Assembly (NCBI GenBank): GCA_964017145.1
Contig: OZ024841.1
Location: 186,001 to 250,000, forward strand
Reading direction: 5' to 3'
DNA: 64,000 nt
DNA from: Agrocybe praecox
Lineage: Eukaryota; Basidiomycota; Agaricomycetes; Agaricales; Agrocybaceae
In this document: piece by piece, positions 47,368-60,345 of the stretch
How the letters are laid out: each line of letters begins with the position of its first letter
Position numbering within the stretch: the first letter of the stretch is position 1
Notes under the pieces: generated by a model
Seen by the model: the letters and a program-made list of their open reading frames with translations, nothing else
Databases searched by the model: none
Told to the model about the DNA's origin: nothing
Translations under genes and position numbers: made by a program

Positions 47368-48939
47368 TTTGAAGTGCCGAAGGCGGGGAAAGACAACAGA
47401 CAAACAAAACAAACAAAACAGGCAAAAGGAAATAGAAAAACGAGACTCGCGAGTAAGTACAATAGGAGCACAAGAATGACGAAATGATAGGATTCAGCTG
47501 GATGGAGATGGATGGATTGTACATGTCAACGCAAACACAGAGATGCGCGCAAATGTAGCCTACAAGGTTTATGGGACTAGGAAATCCTTCGTCTTGACCG
47601 TGAGCCCGACACGGAAGAAACCAATCGTCGTAGCCTACACGGATGAACTTAGACCGAGAGGAGGACGCCGTAAGCCCTATATGAGTACTTATTATAGTAC
47701 ACGGATAACATACCAGACACTGCGAGCAAGGGATCCGGGAGGGGTGATAGGCAGACCATCGCAGGTGCGAGCGCATATCATATCATACGACGCTAGAGGG
47801 AACGACTCGGGCCATTCGAGATTCGAGTTTAGGATGAGGAAAGGCAAGCAAGAACGGCACGATACCAATAAGCGAAGAATACGAGGATCGTGGTTCAAAC
47901 ATTCGAATCCGCGGTCGAACGATCCGAGGCAGAAAGAGAAGGGAAGAAAGAGAAAGGGAGAATGGAATGAAGAAGAGAAAGTGGGGGGGGAAGAGAAAAA
48001 CCCCTCCGACTATGCATGGTACAACGCGACTATTATTCATAGAAAGACCGGAGAGCAGACGAAGGCTTAACAGAGGAAACAGCGGGGACAGGGGAGCTGA
48101 AGATATGGAAATATATTGAAGAAGAGACAAACGCATACAAAAACGCAGATTGTAGGTAATCTCAAATTTCAAATGACTACCGAAGGAAATCCATCGCCAA
48201 CCCGGCGGACAAGAGACCAAACACATCATCACGAATACGAATTAGAAGGTGGAAAAGACAACAAGAACAGAAAATATCGGAGGAAAACAAGAACAAGAAA
48301 TTGAAGGAACGACGAAATAAAAAATAAATAGAAATAATGTCTTTTTAAAAATAAAAAAAAAGGGATTATGGTCCGAATGGGAACGGTACTACGAACCAAA
48401 GAAAGGAAAGAATAACAGAAGAAACCGAGAATCAAATAAAAAATCAAGAAATCAAGAAAGGAAGAAAGGAAGAAATATCACCACCACACATTCGGAATTC
48501 AGCGACAATGGGAAGGAAAGAAGGGATAGATCGACGAGAATGACGAAAAAAAAAACATCCAAAATATCGAGATGCTGTCCTCCATTGTGAGATGTCAAAG
48601 GTATTATAAGGGAAGGTGCATTATTATAATGTCGATCCGCCGACATCAGAAGCATGCAGCTGCCTTGGTCGTCGTCGTCGCTGTCGTTATCGTTATGCTC
48701 GTCAGATGCGTAAGCGCTAACAATAGCATCGTGGCTCTCATCATGATGCATGATCGATGATCGGTCATCGACCCCATAGAAGACGAGTTCCTCTTATGCT
48801 TGCTTGGACTCGGGTAGTGTTCTTGGTAGAAAAAGTAGGGCAAACATGAGGTTCGCACCAGACCCACTACCGCCCCTTTCTTGGTCGTCGTCCTGGTAGA
48901 CGTGAATGTGATGGAAGGTGCTGATGACGTCGCCGCCCC
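47368..48939. other. Purine-rich spacer
   Basis: 47,900-48,560 is dominated by GA/AAG words on the plus strand, producing long Lys/Arg/Glu frames on plus and Phe/Leu/Ser frames on minus. I treat both as composition artefacts. A similar purine-rich spacer precedes duplication copy 2 (55,740-56,330). Confidence 0.45.
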
Positions 48940-49256
48940 TGATTCCGCGGTCGAATGCACCCCAACAGCTACCAAGTCCTGCTTCGCGTCCGCCGATATC
49001 ATGAGCTGTGGTATGACTTTGACGAGGGCGGATACAATAGGTGTGCTCATTCCACTTCCGCTGCTAATGCACATGGCGGAGGCGGCACCGACGTCCTTCT
49101 GCTCCTCGCCCCTGCCACGTTCTGTCGAATGGCCACCGGTCGCCATGCCATTCCCACCTCTCTTGACATCTTCTAACGTGCCAGTGCGGTACCCGAGACT
49201 TTTGACAAGGTGTTTAAACGTTTAGGTGTTGCTAATGATGGAGGGGGTGATAGTAT

Positions 49257-50701
49257 TTAGCACAGGTTCTTCGAGCTGGCCGGGTTGAGGGGTGTGTGAA
49301 CTTGCTGCTCGTCGTCCGTCGTACTCTCCTTCGCTTGCATCTCCTCTGGTTCAACCGCATTCGTATTTCCATCCGCCACCTGCTCCGTTCGCTTCTCTCC
49401 GACTTGTTCGACACTCGGCTGCGTCTGGGCGTCCGAAGAATGTTGCGGATCGTATATCGACGTGGCCGACATGGTACTCAGATGGTACCAAAGCCATGGG
49501 CTCAACCAGGCCGCCGTGACATTTTCCGTTCTCGAATTAGAGCCCGTCAATACACCCCCATTCGGCTCCTGGACCTCTAGCCTCTCCACCAAATCTCTTC
49601 TCTCATCACCTCGCGCAGTCTCCACCACCTTGGAGCTTCCTGCATGAGCCGCCGAGTTTGATGGTCCTGCTGAACCAGGGGTTCATCCGACATAATCCCA
49701 CCACAAAGACGATCTGTTGATCCCGGTTGCGAAAGGTTTTGATGAGGTAGTCGAGGGTTCAACATGCGTTGTCGCTCGAGAAGGCGAGAACGTTGATATA
49801 GAGCGTACTACGAACGGCTGTTTTTTGTCTGTAATTAAAGATAATATACGTTATTTCGAGAGATTTCGAGTGAAACAAGAAGCATACCTGGGTCTGCACT
49901 CAAGCCAACGAGGCCCACCCGCTCAGACGATCCTTCAAAGCTTCAATTCCAGCAGCTGCTGGGTCCGATTTATTATAAGTCGTGGTTGTAGCACCTGGTA
50001 ACACGAACGTCAGTTATGTATAAGCGACAACACGAAAAATATGAGCAAATATGACTCGTACATACCTTGTCCCAATATCGACCAACTTTCCTCGCTCATG
50101 TTCGCGGCACTCGAAACTTCCTCTTTCCATGATGCAAGTTCTAACTTCTAGTATCAAAGCTGCAAAAAAACAAAAACAAAAAAAAGACGACGTTTAGCGC
50201 CAAATCTGACGAGAAACAAAGGGGTGTAAAAATGAATCAAACTCACTTTCACCGCCCATTCCAACTGACAAAGGAAACGGGATCTTCGTCCGGCCCAAAA
50301 GAGGTAAAAAGAGCGTAAACCTGCTCGACGATGGGTTCAGCGCCACAGAGTGGCCGAGAGGAGCGCCATTCGTGGGTGGTGTATGGAGTAACGATGGGAC
50401 AGAATCGTGCACAGAGTTTACTGTTGTGGACGATTGGTTGGAAGATTCGACGGCTCCTGGAAATGATGCGGCCTGCTGTGCGTGTGTGTATCTTGTTGGG
50501 TTGCTCTCGTTTCGGTGAGAGATCGGGATAGGATCGATGTATGTTATCTGTCGACGTCAACCCTGTACGGTCCGAAGAAGTGCTCGCGATATATGCTGCA
50601 GTAGTGAGTGCACTTGAAAGGGGAGATCCAAGTTCAGATTCTGAAAATATCATGGACAAACTAGCCGCAACAGGAGGAAAACCCTTCAGCGGTGAGGTCA
50701 A
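49257..50701 (-). pseudogene. Duplicated minus-strand gene, copy 1 (degenerate; family uncertain)
   Basis: The 5' block reads TSPLKGFPPVAASLSM and DRTGLTSTDNIHRS, matching copy 2 (TSPLRGPAPVAASSSI, DRTGFTFTYHMHRS). A small exon SWKEEVSSAANMSEESWSIL follows and, after an intron, TTTYNKSDPAAAGIEALKDR, then a downstream block with GDERRDLVERLEV and AAWLSPWLWYH. Read end to end, stops and frame changes interrupt it. The layout faintly recalls the N-terminal half of YMC020W-like alpha/beta-hydrolase proteins, but no catalytic Ser motif is present, so the name stays open. Copy 1 keeps the small exons better than copy 2. Confidence 0.45.
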
Positions 50702-51394
50702 ATTCCATGTCGGTTGGCGATCGTACGTCGTGGAAACATCAATACTGCGAATACATAGATCGTGGAGTCGTTGAGGAGCGACTACCCCTGCTGGACGTTG
50801 GAATTGAGGAAGTCAGCTAAGCGTCGTTACGGTCGGACATAAATGAGATAATAGATAGAGGAAGAGGAAAGTGCGGACGTCGTGCAAGAACCGGTAATTA
50901 CAGACACCCTCACGTGAAACGACGTCACCGCCGGAAAGTAGCCTCCGTCCGATCCGATACAACCGGGGACGCGTTCGCTAGTGTTTAAAATGCAACGCGC
51001 AACATATGCATAAACCACCACCTGCCGCAAATCTGCTGACTGACTTACTCCAGGCTACAACTCTCCAACGCATTTTCGCGTCATTTCCGATAATCAAGAC
51101 AAGCGCCGGATTTTTTCCAGCGCCACTACTACTTAGTCATTCGATTGATTAGACGCCTTGACGTGTTAAGAACGAACGTGAGTGCTTAAGCTTTAGGCTC
51201 TAAGTCATTTTATCAAAGATTTTGAATTCGCGAATCTCCTTTTCTGCATTTCACTTCCTCGTTGCTTCAATCCCTATAGACTATTTCATGAATTGGGCCG
51301 CACACAATTTCACCGCCGTATAATCACGCATATACAACTCGAGTTGTGGAAAATATGGATTAGGAGTATGCACGAAGGAGGTAAGTAAGTAAAT

Positions 51395-51870
51395 TTATAC
51401 AGGATATCTACTCGATGTCGTCCAAATCCACGACATGCGTGAATTCCCTCTGATCCAAATCAACACATTCTCATCGAGTTCAAGGCCGGCTGGAGACAAA
51501 GTCCTTACCAAATCGAACATATCTGGCTCTAACCCCCTCTCCTCAACAATCCCAGTCTTATGCTGATCATTATCACAGTTAATATTAATAAAATCGTTGA
51601 ACCCTCCGTTCCTCGAGAACGTGAACGTATTCATCCATCCACCCCGGGACGTATCTCAGGTCCTGTTCCTTCCCAAGGTACTTACGTGTTCGCAATCACC
51701 CCTTGGTCGGTCGTTCTTTGAACCTCTTCCTATGGATGACATCATGGTCGTCCTGTCCATTTCCCGTCTTCTTCGCCTTCCCATCTACTTGTCGGCGTTT
51801 TTTTGTTCCTTTTTTGGGAAACTGTTCGCGACTCTACTAGCGTCGCGGAAGAGCATATAAGGGAGGTGGC
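51395..51870 (-). pseudogene. Second duplicated minus-strand gene, copy 1 (partial)
   Basis: The last exon reads MNTFTFSRNGGFNDFIN, then GLEPDMFDLVRTLSPAGLEL and LIWIRGNS, ending near 51,395. Upstream, GKEQDLRYVPGWMNTF is in frame, whereas copy 2 has a 10-nt deletion at this point. The 5' part (51,720-51,870) has an internal stop after KKEQKNADK. No family recognised; conservation between copies at protein level argues for a former real gene. Confidence 0.4.
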
Positions 51871-53516
51871 GGCAATCGAGCTCGGAGCTTGACGGCGTCG
51901 GTCGCGTCTGGTTGCGTCTGGGGTGGGTGCAGCGAGAGTGAGGGCTTCAGAGAGGGAAAGTAGTGCGATTACGGAGAAGTTTTTGTCTTCTTCTTCATGG
52001 TGTTGGTTTATTCTTATGGGTGATATAATATAACATGAAGCGGTTTTGAGATTGTTCGACCGGCGAGTAGCCCTTGCACGAAGCAGTAGTGGTAATGGGA
52101 GTGAGGTGTTTGGTCAGCAGAATAAGGAAACCAAAATTGGATCTGCATGCTTCCAATTTCTGTGTAGTTGGGCGTCTAATACCTGCACGCTTACTCAGAG
52201 ATGTAGCGACGATTAAGTTCAAACGGAGCTTGGTACATGTCTTGAGATGACCAATCCATCGAAATCTTACCAGTCTATGCTGGGTCCCGGGAGATCATTT
52301 TATGAGATAATACATCCACGCAAGTACACGTTTTAGCGCTCTTGAAGCCAATGATTAATCAGGTGACAGGTCGAGGCAGAAAGAAATATAATCCGGAAAT
52401 TAGTCCGCGTTTAACGATACAATAGTAAACATGAGTATAAGGAAACATGAAAGGGACAAGGGAGAGGAAGAGGAAGAGAGAAATGAAGGGAAAAAAAACA
52501 GAATGTACGCATCACATCGCACAGCACGTAGCTGATATAAGATAGCAAGATGTGCCTAGCCTCAAATAATCCACTTCATGTGGTCTGCATACTTGAGGAC
52601 TTGACAATGAGAGCTTTAAGATTCAAAAGGCAGTTCAACGACGTAGTATCACAGGATAGCCACGATGGGAGAGAAGGTATGCCAGTTTAAAAGCTACCGA
52701 CACGTACTCCAGCGGTGGGAAGGGAAGGAAGAAGCAAAGATAGAGTAATAGTACTGCTCGGTGAAAGAGGAAGACGAGACGGAAAGCTGACTGCGTCGGT
52801 GCAGGAACACGCGATGCTAAATGCAGGTTCAGAACTTGAACGCAGGAAGAAAGGAACAGATGCCGGATTGCGGCAGGTCACGCGGCCCGGAAAAAGGTCA
52901 ATGGCGTGGACTAAGTAGTTGCTCACCATCGACGACTTGGATTCATTTCATGCCCCGTTCCACCTTCATTCTTCGTATCTCGAATTTCGACCATGTCCAA
53001 CAGCAGAGGAAGTAGGCCACCTTAGTTTGTTGTCATGCTCGCATTTCATTCATACCGGACGTCGCACATCGTATCAAATTGACAGTGACGTTCGTTAGGG
53101 ATGGGTATCCGTAAGGGAGGAGAATACGTGGATGACGAAGAAGTCGTCAGCAGCAGCTCGACTTTGAAGCTTTGAAGGATAGCGCGTACTTACCAAGGTT
53201 TCTAGTTTAATTTTGCTGTTTCACGCAGTACTAATTCTTTCTTGTCCTGATCAGTCACTTTTAAAACCGTATGCGCTTGCGTACGATTCGTGGAACCGGA
53301 AGCCACAGCAAATGCTGGAGGGGGCACAGCGCTACGATCACTCATGCCCGGTGACCTTTCACAGCTTCGGGAAGAAAGGAGAGCAGTCGGCTCTTGCAGT
53401 TTTGGGATCTAGAGCGTAAGCGGCGACCATTGCTCTACACCGCGTATGAAATTTGCTCTCGAAATTCTGAGCTGGACAGACGACAGCACTTAAACTTGCC
53501 CAACTTCGCCGTGCAC
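51871..53516. other. Spacer between duplication copy 1 and the next gene
   Basis: 52,960-53,110 is an inverted, diverged match to about 62,480-62,640 (shared CGAATTTC(G/A)ACCATGTCC). No gene is called; frames on both strands are low-complexity Arg/Lys/Glu or Ser/Leu. Confidence 0.4.
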
Positions 53517-54142
53517 ATGGCCTATCCTGCTTCTTCAACGTCTTCTTCGCTGCTACAGGTCCCTTTCACGGCACCCTTTGATATGGATGTTGGACCCCAC
53601 AATCTTCATCATCACCACGCAGCGTATCATCACCAGTCAGCATCCGTTCCTCTCCCTAACGAACTGTTCACGTTCACCGGCACCATTCATGCCCTGGGAA
53701 ACCTCACTCACGGAGCTGGAATCACATTACAATGATTGGCCACCCCCCATTGGATCGTCGAATACTTTCAACCATCAACATGGGCGGCATCAGTTCGATC
53801 AGGCGCTGGATGAGGCGAACGAAGCATTCAAGTACTTTACAATTCATTTCCCTTTCTCAGGACACTGCTTCCACATCGTCGTCGGCCAACGAGAACCAAG
53901 GGAAACCTTAGCCATCCCTATCCAGAACGGCAGCCTCCACGACGTCACTACCCCAACGCACCGAACCCCAGCTCTCATCCACCCCGGAGCCTCATTTCCT
54001 TGTCATGTCGTCGACTTTCGAAGAGTACTGGGACTTAGATGTGGATGCATCGAAGGTCCAGCAGCAGCAGCAGCAAGGACAGACGGGCATCAGGGTGCAC
54101 ATGGGCGAGGGTGGAGGGTACTACGATGGCGTATCTGTCTAG
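53517..54142 (+). CDS. Spliced gene with poly-Gln tail, unknown function
   Basis: ATG at 53,517 opens a His/Ser-rich exon (MAYPASSTSSSLLQVPF; DVGPHNLHHHHAAYHH) ending near 53,730. A middle frame (GRHQFDQALDEANEAF) and a last exon starting near 53,914 read SSTFEEYWDLDVDASKV, then six Gln, then GGGYYDGVSV with TAG at 54,140-54,142. The three blocks lie in three frames and need introns whose borders I could only guess. The acidic FEEYWDLDVD and poly-Gln resemble transcription-factor activation tails, which is inference only. It lies between the two duplication copies and has no second copy in the window. Confidence 0.4.
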
Positions 54143-56329
54143 CTATTTATTGATCCATGCGGGTAGAGTTTTCTCGCTTTCATGGTTGTTTTACTTGAAT
54201 AGATATTCTGCATATGTCTTTCCCCCATTCTTGTTTTACGTATGTATCAAAAATTTCTCTATTTATTTTATTTATTTTATTTTATTGTCCAATTGTCCTC
54301 GTCCCTTTTTCCATTGTTCCGGCATCAGGTCTGTATATCCTGATTTTACTGGAATTCAATATAACTCTAGGTCAATGTTTTCAACCTAAACTCCCTTATC
54401 TTCCTATATTCTAAGGGGAAAATATCCTCAAATTTTGGGCCTGTGGCAACCAACTCTTCTCTGTAAAGTCTATCCCAATCCTCAACTGTCCAGTGTCGCT
54501 GTATTCTTTCGACAAGAGGATGTTTTTCTTCTTCTGCCAACTCTCCAGTTTCTTTTTCTTTTTCTCAGCATGAATTCATTTCCCACTATAATGGGACGTC
54601 AACAATACCCAATGTTTTCGAAGATTCCATTATATTGGATGGCTCTTCCTCGTCCTTCTCTGTGAATTTTCCTTGATGTTCCCATGCAGGAGTCAAAAAT
54701 TGGACAGTTTTTACAGATATTCAACAGACCTTTTTTCTTGGGTCTGTAATCTTCATCGTTGACATTTTTTCCTAGAGCCAACAGACTAAGCCGCATCATT
54801 ACTAGAATATATTTCTATATGTTTACCTGTTCTTTTTTTTTTTTGCCCCACCCCGCTTCATTTAGCAGCCGAAAAAATCGAATGAAGAAAAAAATCGAAA
54901 GACCAAAGTTGAAGGAACGATTACGTTGAATGAACGAGAAAGTTGAAAGAATGATAAATGCGACGCAAACCGTATATATTTTGCCAAATATAGAAGCATG
55001 CGCTTTGAAAAAGGTACTCTCAAGGACACATATCCCAACCATATCCATGACATTATCGGTAGAAAATATATGTCAAGCATTAGGATAACTCCGAGAAATT
55101 GTAGAGAGAAACGTTTAATGCTTTTGAGAAGAATAATCTTGAGATACATACACTCCGATTTCGAGGGGTATAGCGTCCGTCGAGCGAGTGTGTGTAGAAA
55201 TATCGCGGTGGAAAAGAACCAGTTTGAAAGCTTGATAGATTATCGATTATTTATAAGGATTAAACATAAACGTTAAGCCGCTAAGCGAGAGGGTAGAGGG
55301 AAAGGGAAGGGAAACAGCGGTGGCAGAATGGGTTATGCGAATAAGGATTGGTCAGGGCAACACAATGCATACATAACCTCCAATATCTCAAGAAATAAAT
55401 CCACCATCATTTTGGATCATCGTCGTATGCACGTTCGTGCGTTCTTGCGTGCGTATGCAAGTCATAGCCAGCCATATTCGTGCCCATATTCGTGCCGCAC
55501 GAACAACCAGAAAGCACATATCGCGGAGCGGACGACGCATACAAGCGAGAGATGCCGATGGAGAGACAGACCATCCTCACACGTGCGATATTACAATAGC
55601 GGTACGAGAGAAAAGGGGATGAATCGGAAGAAACCAACACACACAAAGAAAACCCGTGCTGTGCACATCGCATTGCATTGCATCGTATCACATCGGACAT
55701 ACAGAAAAACAAGTAACTGTCACAATACAACATAGAAGGGAACGACGTCCGAACATTCAATTTATGAAGCGAAAAGACGAGAAGGAAAGGAATGAAAAAA
55801 ACCAACAAAAACCAACGATACGGGAAGGAAGGAAGGAAAAGGGGAAACAGAGAGCCCCGACTATGTGTATCGTACATAGAGAAAGATGCAACACCACACA
55901 AAACAAAACGACCATTATCCATGCAAACAACGGAGAGTACACGGAGGGTCGAAGGAAGAGAAAGAGGAGGCGGCGGCAGCAGTGGATGCCATTAAGATAT
56001 GAAGAGGACGATGCAAAACAGGCACAGACGCAGGAGGACGTAACCTCGAATGGGTCAGTACGAAAATTCATGTGAACAAGAGACGGACGATGCGACAAAA
56101 GCGCTGGACAGAGAACGGGACGCGCGTAGGAGCGAGCGTGTGTAACCCTCGAATACACGGGTGGGCCAATGAGCAAGGGACGGCGACGGGCAGACGAGGC
56201 GGAAAGATGAGGGAAAAGAACAGGAAAAGAAGAAGAAACAAAGAAAAAGAAACAAGCAAAGGAGAACAAAGGAGAAATGGAGTCAAGAAGAGTGAGAAAA
56301 AGAAAAGGGAAGAGCAGACGACATTATTT
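54143..56329. other. Spacer before duplication copy 2
   Basis: AT-rich from 54,150 to 55,260, then strongly purine-rich (55,740-56,330) with GGAAGGAAGGAAGG runs near 55,825. The long frames here on both strands follow base composition and are not called. Confidence 0.4.
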
Positions 56330-56709
56330 AACTGCTCCTCGTCGACTCCCTGCCACGTTCTGTCTAACGGCCACCAGTCGATTAGTTCGTCGTTGCCATT
56401 TTCGTCTCTCCTGAAATCTTCCATCGCGTCAATGCGGTGTCCAAGACTTTTGACGAGGAGTTTATTTGAGCTGAAAAATGACGGCTAGCTATGGAGAGGT
56501 GTTGCTGATGATGGAGGAAGTGATGGTGTTTGATGCAGGTCCATCACGTTCATCGAGGGTGATGTTGACCTTGCTGCTCGTCGTCCTTCGTACCCTCCTT
56601 CAATTCCACCACTGGTTCACCCGCATTCGCATCCGTGTTTCCATCCACCACCTGCTCCGTTCGCTTCTCCAACTTCTTCGACACTCGGCCGCGCCTGGGC
56701 GTCCAAAGA

Positions 56710-58085
56710 CTATTGCCCATCGTATATTGTCGTCGTCGTCGTACTTGAATAATCCCGAAGCCATGGATTCAACCACGCCGAAGTCGAGTTCATCAATACG
56801 CCCTTATTCGGCTCCTGGATCGCTTTCGAATCCATTTGGACACCCTCTACATCCCTCGAAGCTGGTGCATCAGCCGCACTAGATTCCGATCCTTCCTCTG
56901 CATTAACAGCCTCAACGGCAGCGAGAACATCGTGATGTTCGTTCTCGATAACCTCTGCTTTTTCCAACAAATCTCTTCCCTCATCACCTCGCACGGTTCC
57001 CACCACCTTCGAGCTTCCTGCACGACCGGCCGAATCTGATGGTCCCACTAAACCAGAGGTCCATCCAACCACGAAGACGAACCGTTGGTCCCAGTTTCGG
57101 AAGGTTTCGATGTGGCAGCCAAAGGTGCGGCAGTCGCTGTCGTTTGAGAAGGCGAGGGCAAAATAAAGTATACTACGAATGGCAAGGTTTTGTCTGCAAT
57201 TAAAGATAATATATGTTATTGCGAGAGATTTCTAGTGAAACAAGAGGCTTACTTGGCTCTGCCCTCGATCCAACGAAGCACACCCGCTCGGATAATCCTT
57301 CAGCGCTCAGCGCTCAGCTCCTGCAGTTGTTGGGTGCGATTCGATATGAGTCGCGGCTTTATTCCCTGGTACCACAAACACCAGTAACGTATAAGCCACA
57401 ACTCATTGGCAGAAATGAGCAAATAAAACTCGTACCTCGTCCCGATATCAACTGACCCTCCTCGCTCATGTTCGCAGCACTGAAAACTTCCTCTCTCTAT
57501 GATGCAGGTTCTAGTATCAAAGCTGCAAAAAAAATTATAGGACGACGTTAAGCACAAAATCTGACGAGGAACAAGGGCACCCACTTTCACCGCCCATTCT
57601 AACCAACAAACGTAAGGGACCTTCGTCCGTCCCAAAAGAGGTAAAGAGAGTGTAAACCTGCTCGACGATGGGTTCAGGTTCAGTGCTACAGAGTGCCCGA
57701 GAGGAGGGCTCTTCGTTGCCGACGATGTTGAACTGGCGCCGTATGCGCCAACGATGGACCAGAACCATCCATAGAGTTTATAGTATTCTCGTGGACGATT
57801 GGTTGGAATAGTTCGCAGCTCCTGCGGATGATGCCGCTTGCTGCGCGAGTGTCTCTTGTTGTGGTGCTCTCGTTTCGGTGGGAAATTGGGATAGGAATCG
57901 GATCGGTGCATATGATATGTAAACGTAAACCCTGTACGGTCTGACGGAGTGCCCGCGCTAGATGATGTAGAAATGACTGCTCCTGCAGTAGCTGCACTCG
58001 AAAGGGGAGCTCCAAGTTCAAGTTCAGGCCTCAGGATGGACGAACTAGCCGCAACAGGGGCAGGACCTCTCAGCGGTGAGGTCAA
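56710..58085 (-). pseudogene. Duplicated minus-strand gene, copy 2 (degenerate)
   Basis: Paralogue of 49,257-50,701. The 5' block TSPLRGPAPVAASSSI continues to SLPLLGRTKVPY, followed by an intron-like gap to the small exon containing SAANMSEEG. There the reading differs from copy 1 by indels, and the last matched frame ends in a stop after THIESHPTTAGAE. The downstream block has VVGTVRGDEGRDLLEKAE and AWLNPWLRDYSS. Copy 2 retains the longer front exon while copy 1 retains the better small exons, so each has lost different parts. Confidence 0.45.
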
Positions 58086-59784
58086 TTTCCAGATCAGTTA
58101 GCGGTTGTATGTTGTGGAACTTGTACTACGAATAGATCATCGTGTCGTTGAGAAGCGTCGAGTTCTGTTCAGATAAACGTCGCGATGGTAGGACATAAAT
58201 TTTATTGGGGATCGGCATTTCCTGCGAAAAGATCGTGATGTTTGGTTTTGTTTGGCCGCCCGCCAAACACATCTTTTCCTCGGTTCCCCCTCGTTCAAAG
58301 TGAATTCCAAGCCACACTTGCGATATCTGAGTTAAGTAAGTACATGAATGATCACTCAAGTATGTAGTATACCTTAATATAAAATAATACACATGATATA
58401 TCACAAAGCGGCCCTATAAAATGGTAATCAATATTTTTGTACTGTGTCAAGATACTGTAGTATCTTGTCTAGGCTGTGGAAATTCAAATCTTGGAAGCCT
58501 CTCTCCAAGGGCTGGAATATAAGATACCAGAGGTAATTTAAATTTAATGGACTATTTATATTAAGAATAAACCTACAGCGAGATCTATAATTTAATGTAC
58601 CGTAGTGCATCATTTAGCGCTCACATATATTCTTACTATGTTATAGTATGCTCCGAAACATAATCATGGATTATTTTTTGAGTAGTAAACTAATAAATCG
58701 ATACACTAGTCACTATTGAGACTTGTCCTGTGTGTTTTTTGAATTACATGGTACTCAATTTGAGCCAGACGCGTCGTTTTCAGCGTTCCCACACCCGTTT
58801 CGCAGGCGAAACTACTTACTCCGGTGGAATAGCAGCACAACCACTTTTAAGAGTTCTGAAGCGGCAGAAAGTGTTAAAATCTCTATGTATATAAGATCTA
58901 TTTTTCATCTTTTCCATTTTTTATTTTTCTTGAAAGATATCGGTTGTATACCACACAGATATCACGCTATTTTTGCTAATTTTTGTTTCATGTACATTCT
59001 AAAAACTAAAAAAGATTTTAACTACTTGTATATAGCTCTAGGATTATTTTTACTATTTTTTTTATGACTCAAAGTCGTCACAGACGAGGAGTAAAAGTCG
59101 ATGTTTTCGGGAACCGAGATTTATCAGAGCCAAACAAAGGCCAAACATCACGCTGAGGACACGGCGCATGCCGATCCCCACATAAATGAGACAATAGAGG
59201 GAGCATCGTGCAAGGTCGCTTGCAACCCGCAACTTCAAGAGTCTGCGCCCTGATTCACAGACACCCTCACGTGAAACAACGTCATCGCCGGGCAATGGCT
59301 GCCGGCCGGGGACGCGTTCGTGCGAGGAAATTATTTTTATTCGCCATTACCCACTACTACTTATACTATGTCTTCGTTTTCTCTAAAATCCCCTAAATGT
59401 TTTTGAAGCTGCATCTCTCCTATTACTTACGCTGCAGCATCCAAATGCAACCGGAAGCATAACCGCTGCCTGTTCACTTGTTCTAGGCTACAACGCTCCA
59501 ACGGTCCTCTTCGACAAGCGCTAGATTTCTTCCAGAGCTATCATCATTCGATCGAGAAAAAGTTAAATGTATTTTAGACTGCTTGACATGTTAAGAATGA
59601 ACGTGAGTGCTCAAGTCGTTTTATCAACCCTTTCTGCATCTCACCTCCACATCATTTTATAGACAGTTTCATGGACTGAGTCGCAGACAACCCTGCCGCG
59701 AAAGAATCCCACGCATACAACCTGAGTCGTGGAAGATATGAATTAGGAACATGTATGATAAAAGTAAGTAAACTAATACAAGAT

Positions 59785-60344
59785 GTCTACTCGATGTCGT
59801 CCGGATCCATAACGTCTACGAACTCCCTCTCATTCAAATTAGCGCCCAGCACGCCTCTCGCCAAGTTCAAAGCCGGAGGTCAAGTCCCTCTCTACCAAAT
59901 CAAACATTTCCGGTTCGAATTCCTTCGTCTCAAGTCTCTAGGTTGTTATCGACAAACTCCCGCTCCAACAAGTCATCTATATCCTCCACCAACTCCCTCT
60001 TCATACCCTTCCGATATCCAGTGTATGTTAGTGTAAGCGTAAATGCAATGTCCTGAGGCCTTAGGACTCTCGGCTAACAATCCCAGTCTTACACTTATCA
60101 TTATCCCAATCAACATTAATAACAACATAGAACCGTCCGTTCCTCGAGAACGTGAACGTATTCATCCACAATTCAGGTCCTGTTCCTTCCCAAGGTACTT
60201 GTACCATCTCCCAGTCGTTTCTTTGGGCCTCTTCTCATAGATGGCATTGTCCTGATTCCCCATCTTAAATTTAGAACGTTGAAGACAGCTACCGGCAGAG
60301 AGTGCGGTGAAGAAGCTCACTTGGATCTGCGCCTCGCTTTCCAT
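59785..60344 (-). pseudogene. Second duplicated minus-strand gene, copy 2 (frameshifted)
   Basis: ATG at 60,344 opens MESEAQIQVSFFTALSAGSC and runs to WYKYLGKEQDLNCG, then a stop. The continuation MNTFTFSRNGRFYVVINVDW is one frame off. Compared with copy 1, 10 bases are missing between GACCTGA and the ATGAATACG, which explains the shift. A further block near 59,790-59,920 matches the C-terminal LSPAGLEL region of copy 1. Function unknown; probably inactive. Confidence 0.5.
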
Positions 60345-60345
60345 A

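Larger units (their letters stand above)
48940..51870 (+). repeat. Tandem segmental duplication, copy 1
   Basis: Collinear with 56,330-60,345. Shared landmarks are CCTGCCACGTTCTGTC (49,113 / 56,348), GAGACTTTTGACAAGG versus AAGACTTTTGACGAGG, AAATCTCTTCTCTCATCACC versus AAATCTCTTCCCTCATCACC, ACTCGATGTCGTCC (51,411 / about 59,787) and CGTTCCTCGAGAACGTGAAC (51,608 / about 60,140). Copy 1 is about 1 kb shorter; identity was not computed but looks like 70-85% in the best parts. Confidence 0.8.
56330..60345 (+). repeat. Tandem segmental duplication, copy 2
   Basis: Collinear with 48,940-51,870, same orientation, start-to-start distance about 7.4 kb growing to about 8.5 kb at the far end. The extra length lies mainly around 58,100-59,780, which has no counterpart in copy 1 except a short block at 59,150-59,290 matching 50,840-50,970 (CACCCTCACGTGAAAC). 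Confidence 0.8.

Noticed and set aside
47540..48232. Lys/Arg-rich plus frame and Phe/Leu-rich minus frame
   Set aside because: Both follow directly from the purine-rich strand. There is no conserved pattern or splice support.
55407..56424. Hydrophobic minus-strand frames resembling membrane proteins
   Set aside because: They are translations of the GA-rich spacer in several overlapping frames at once, hence composition artefacts.
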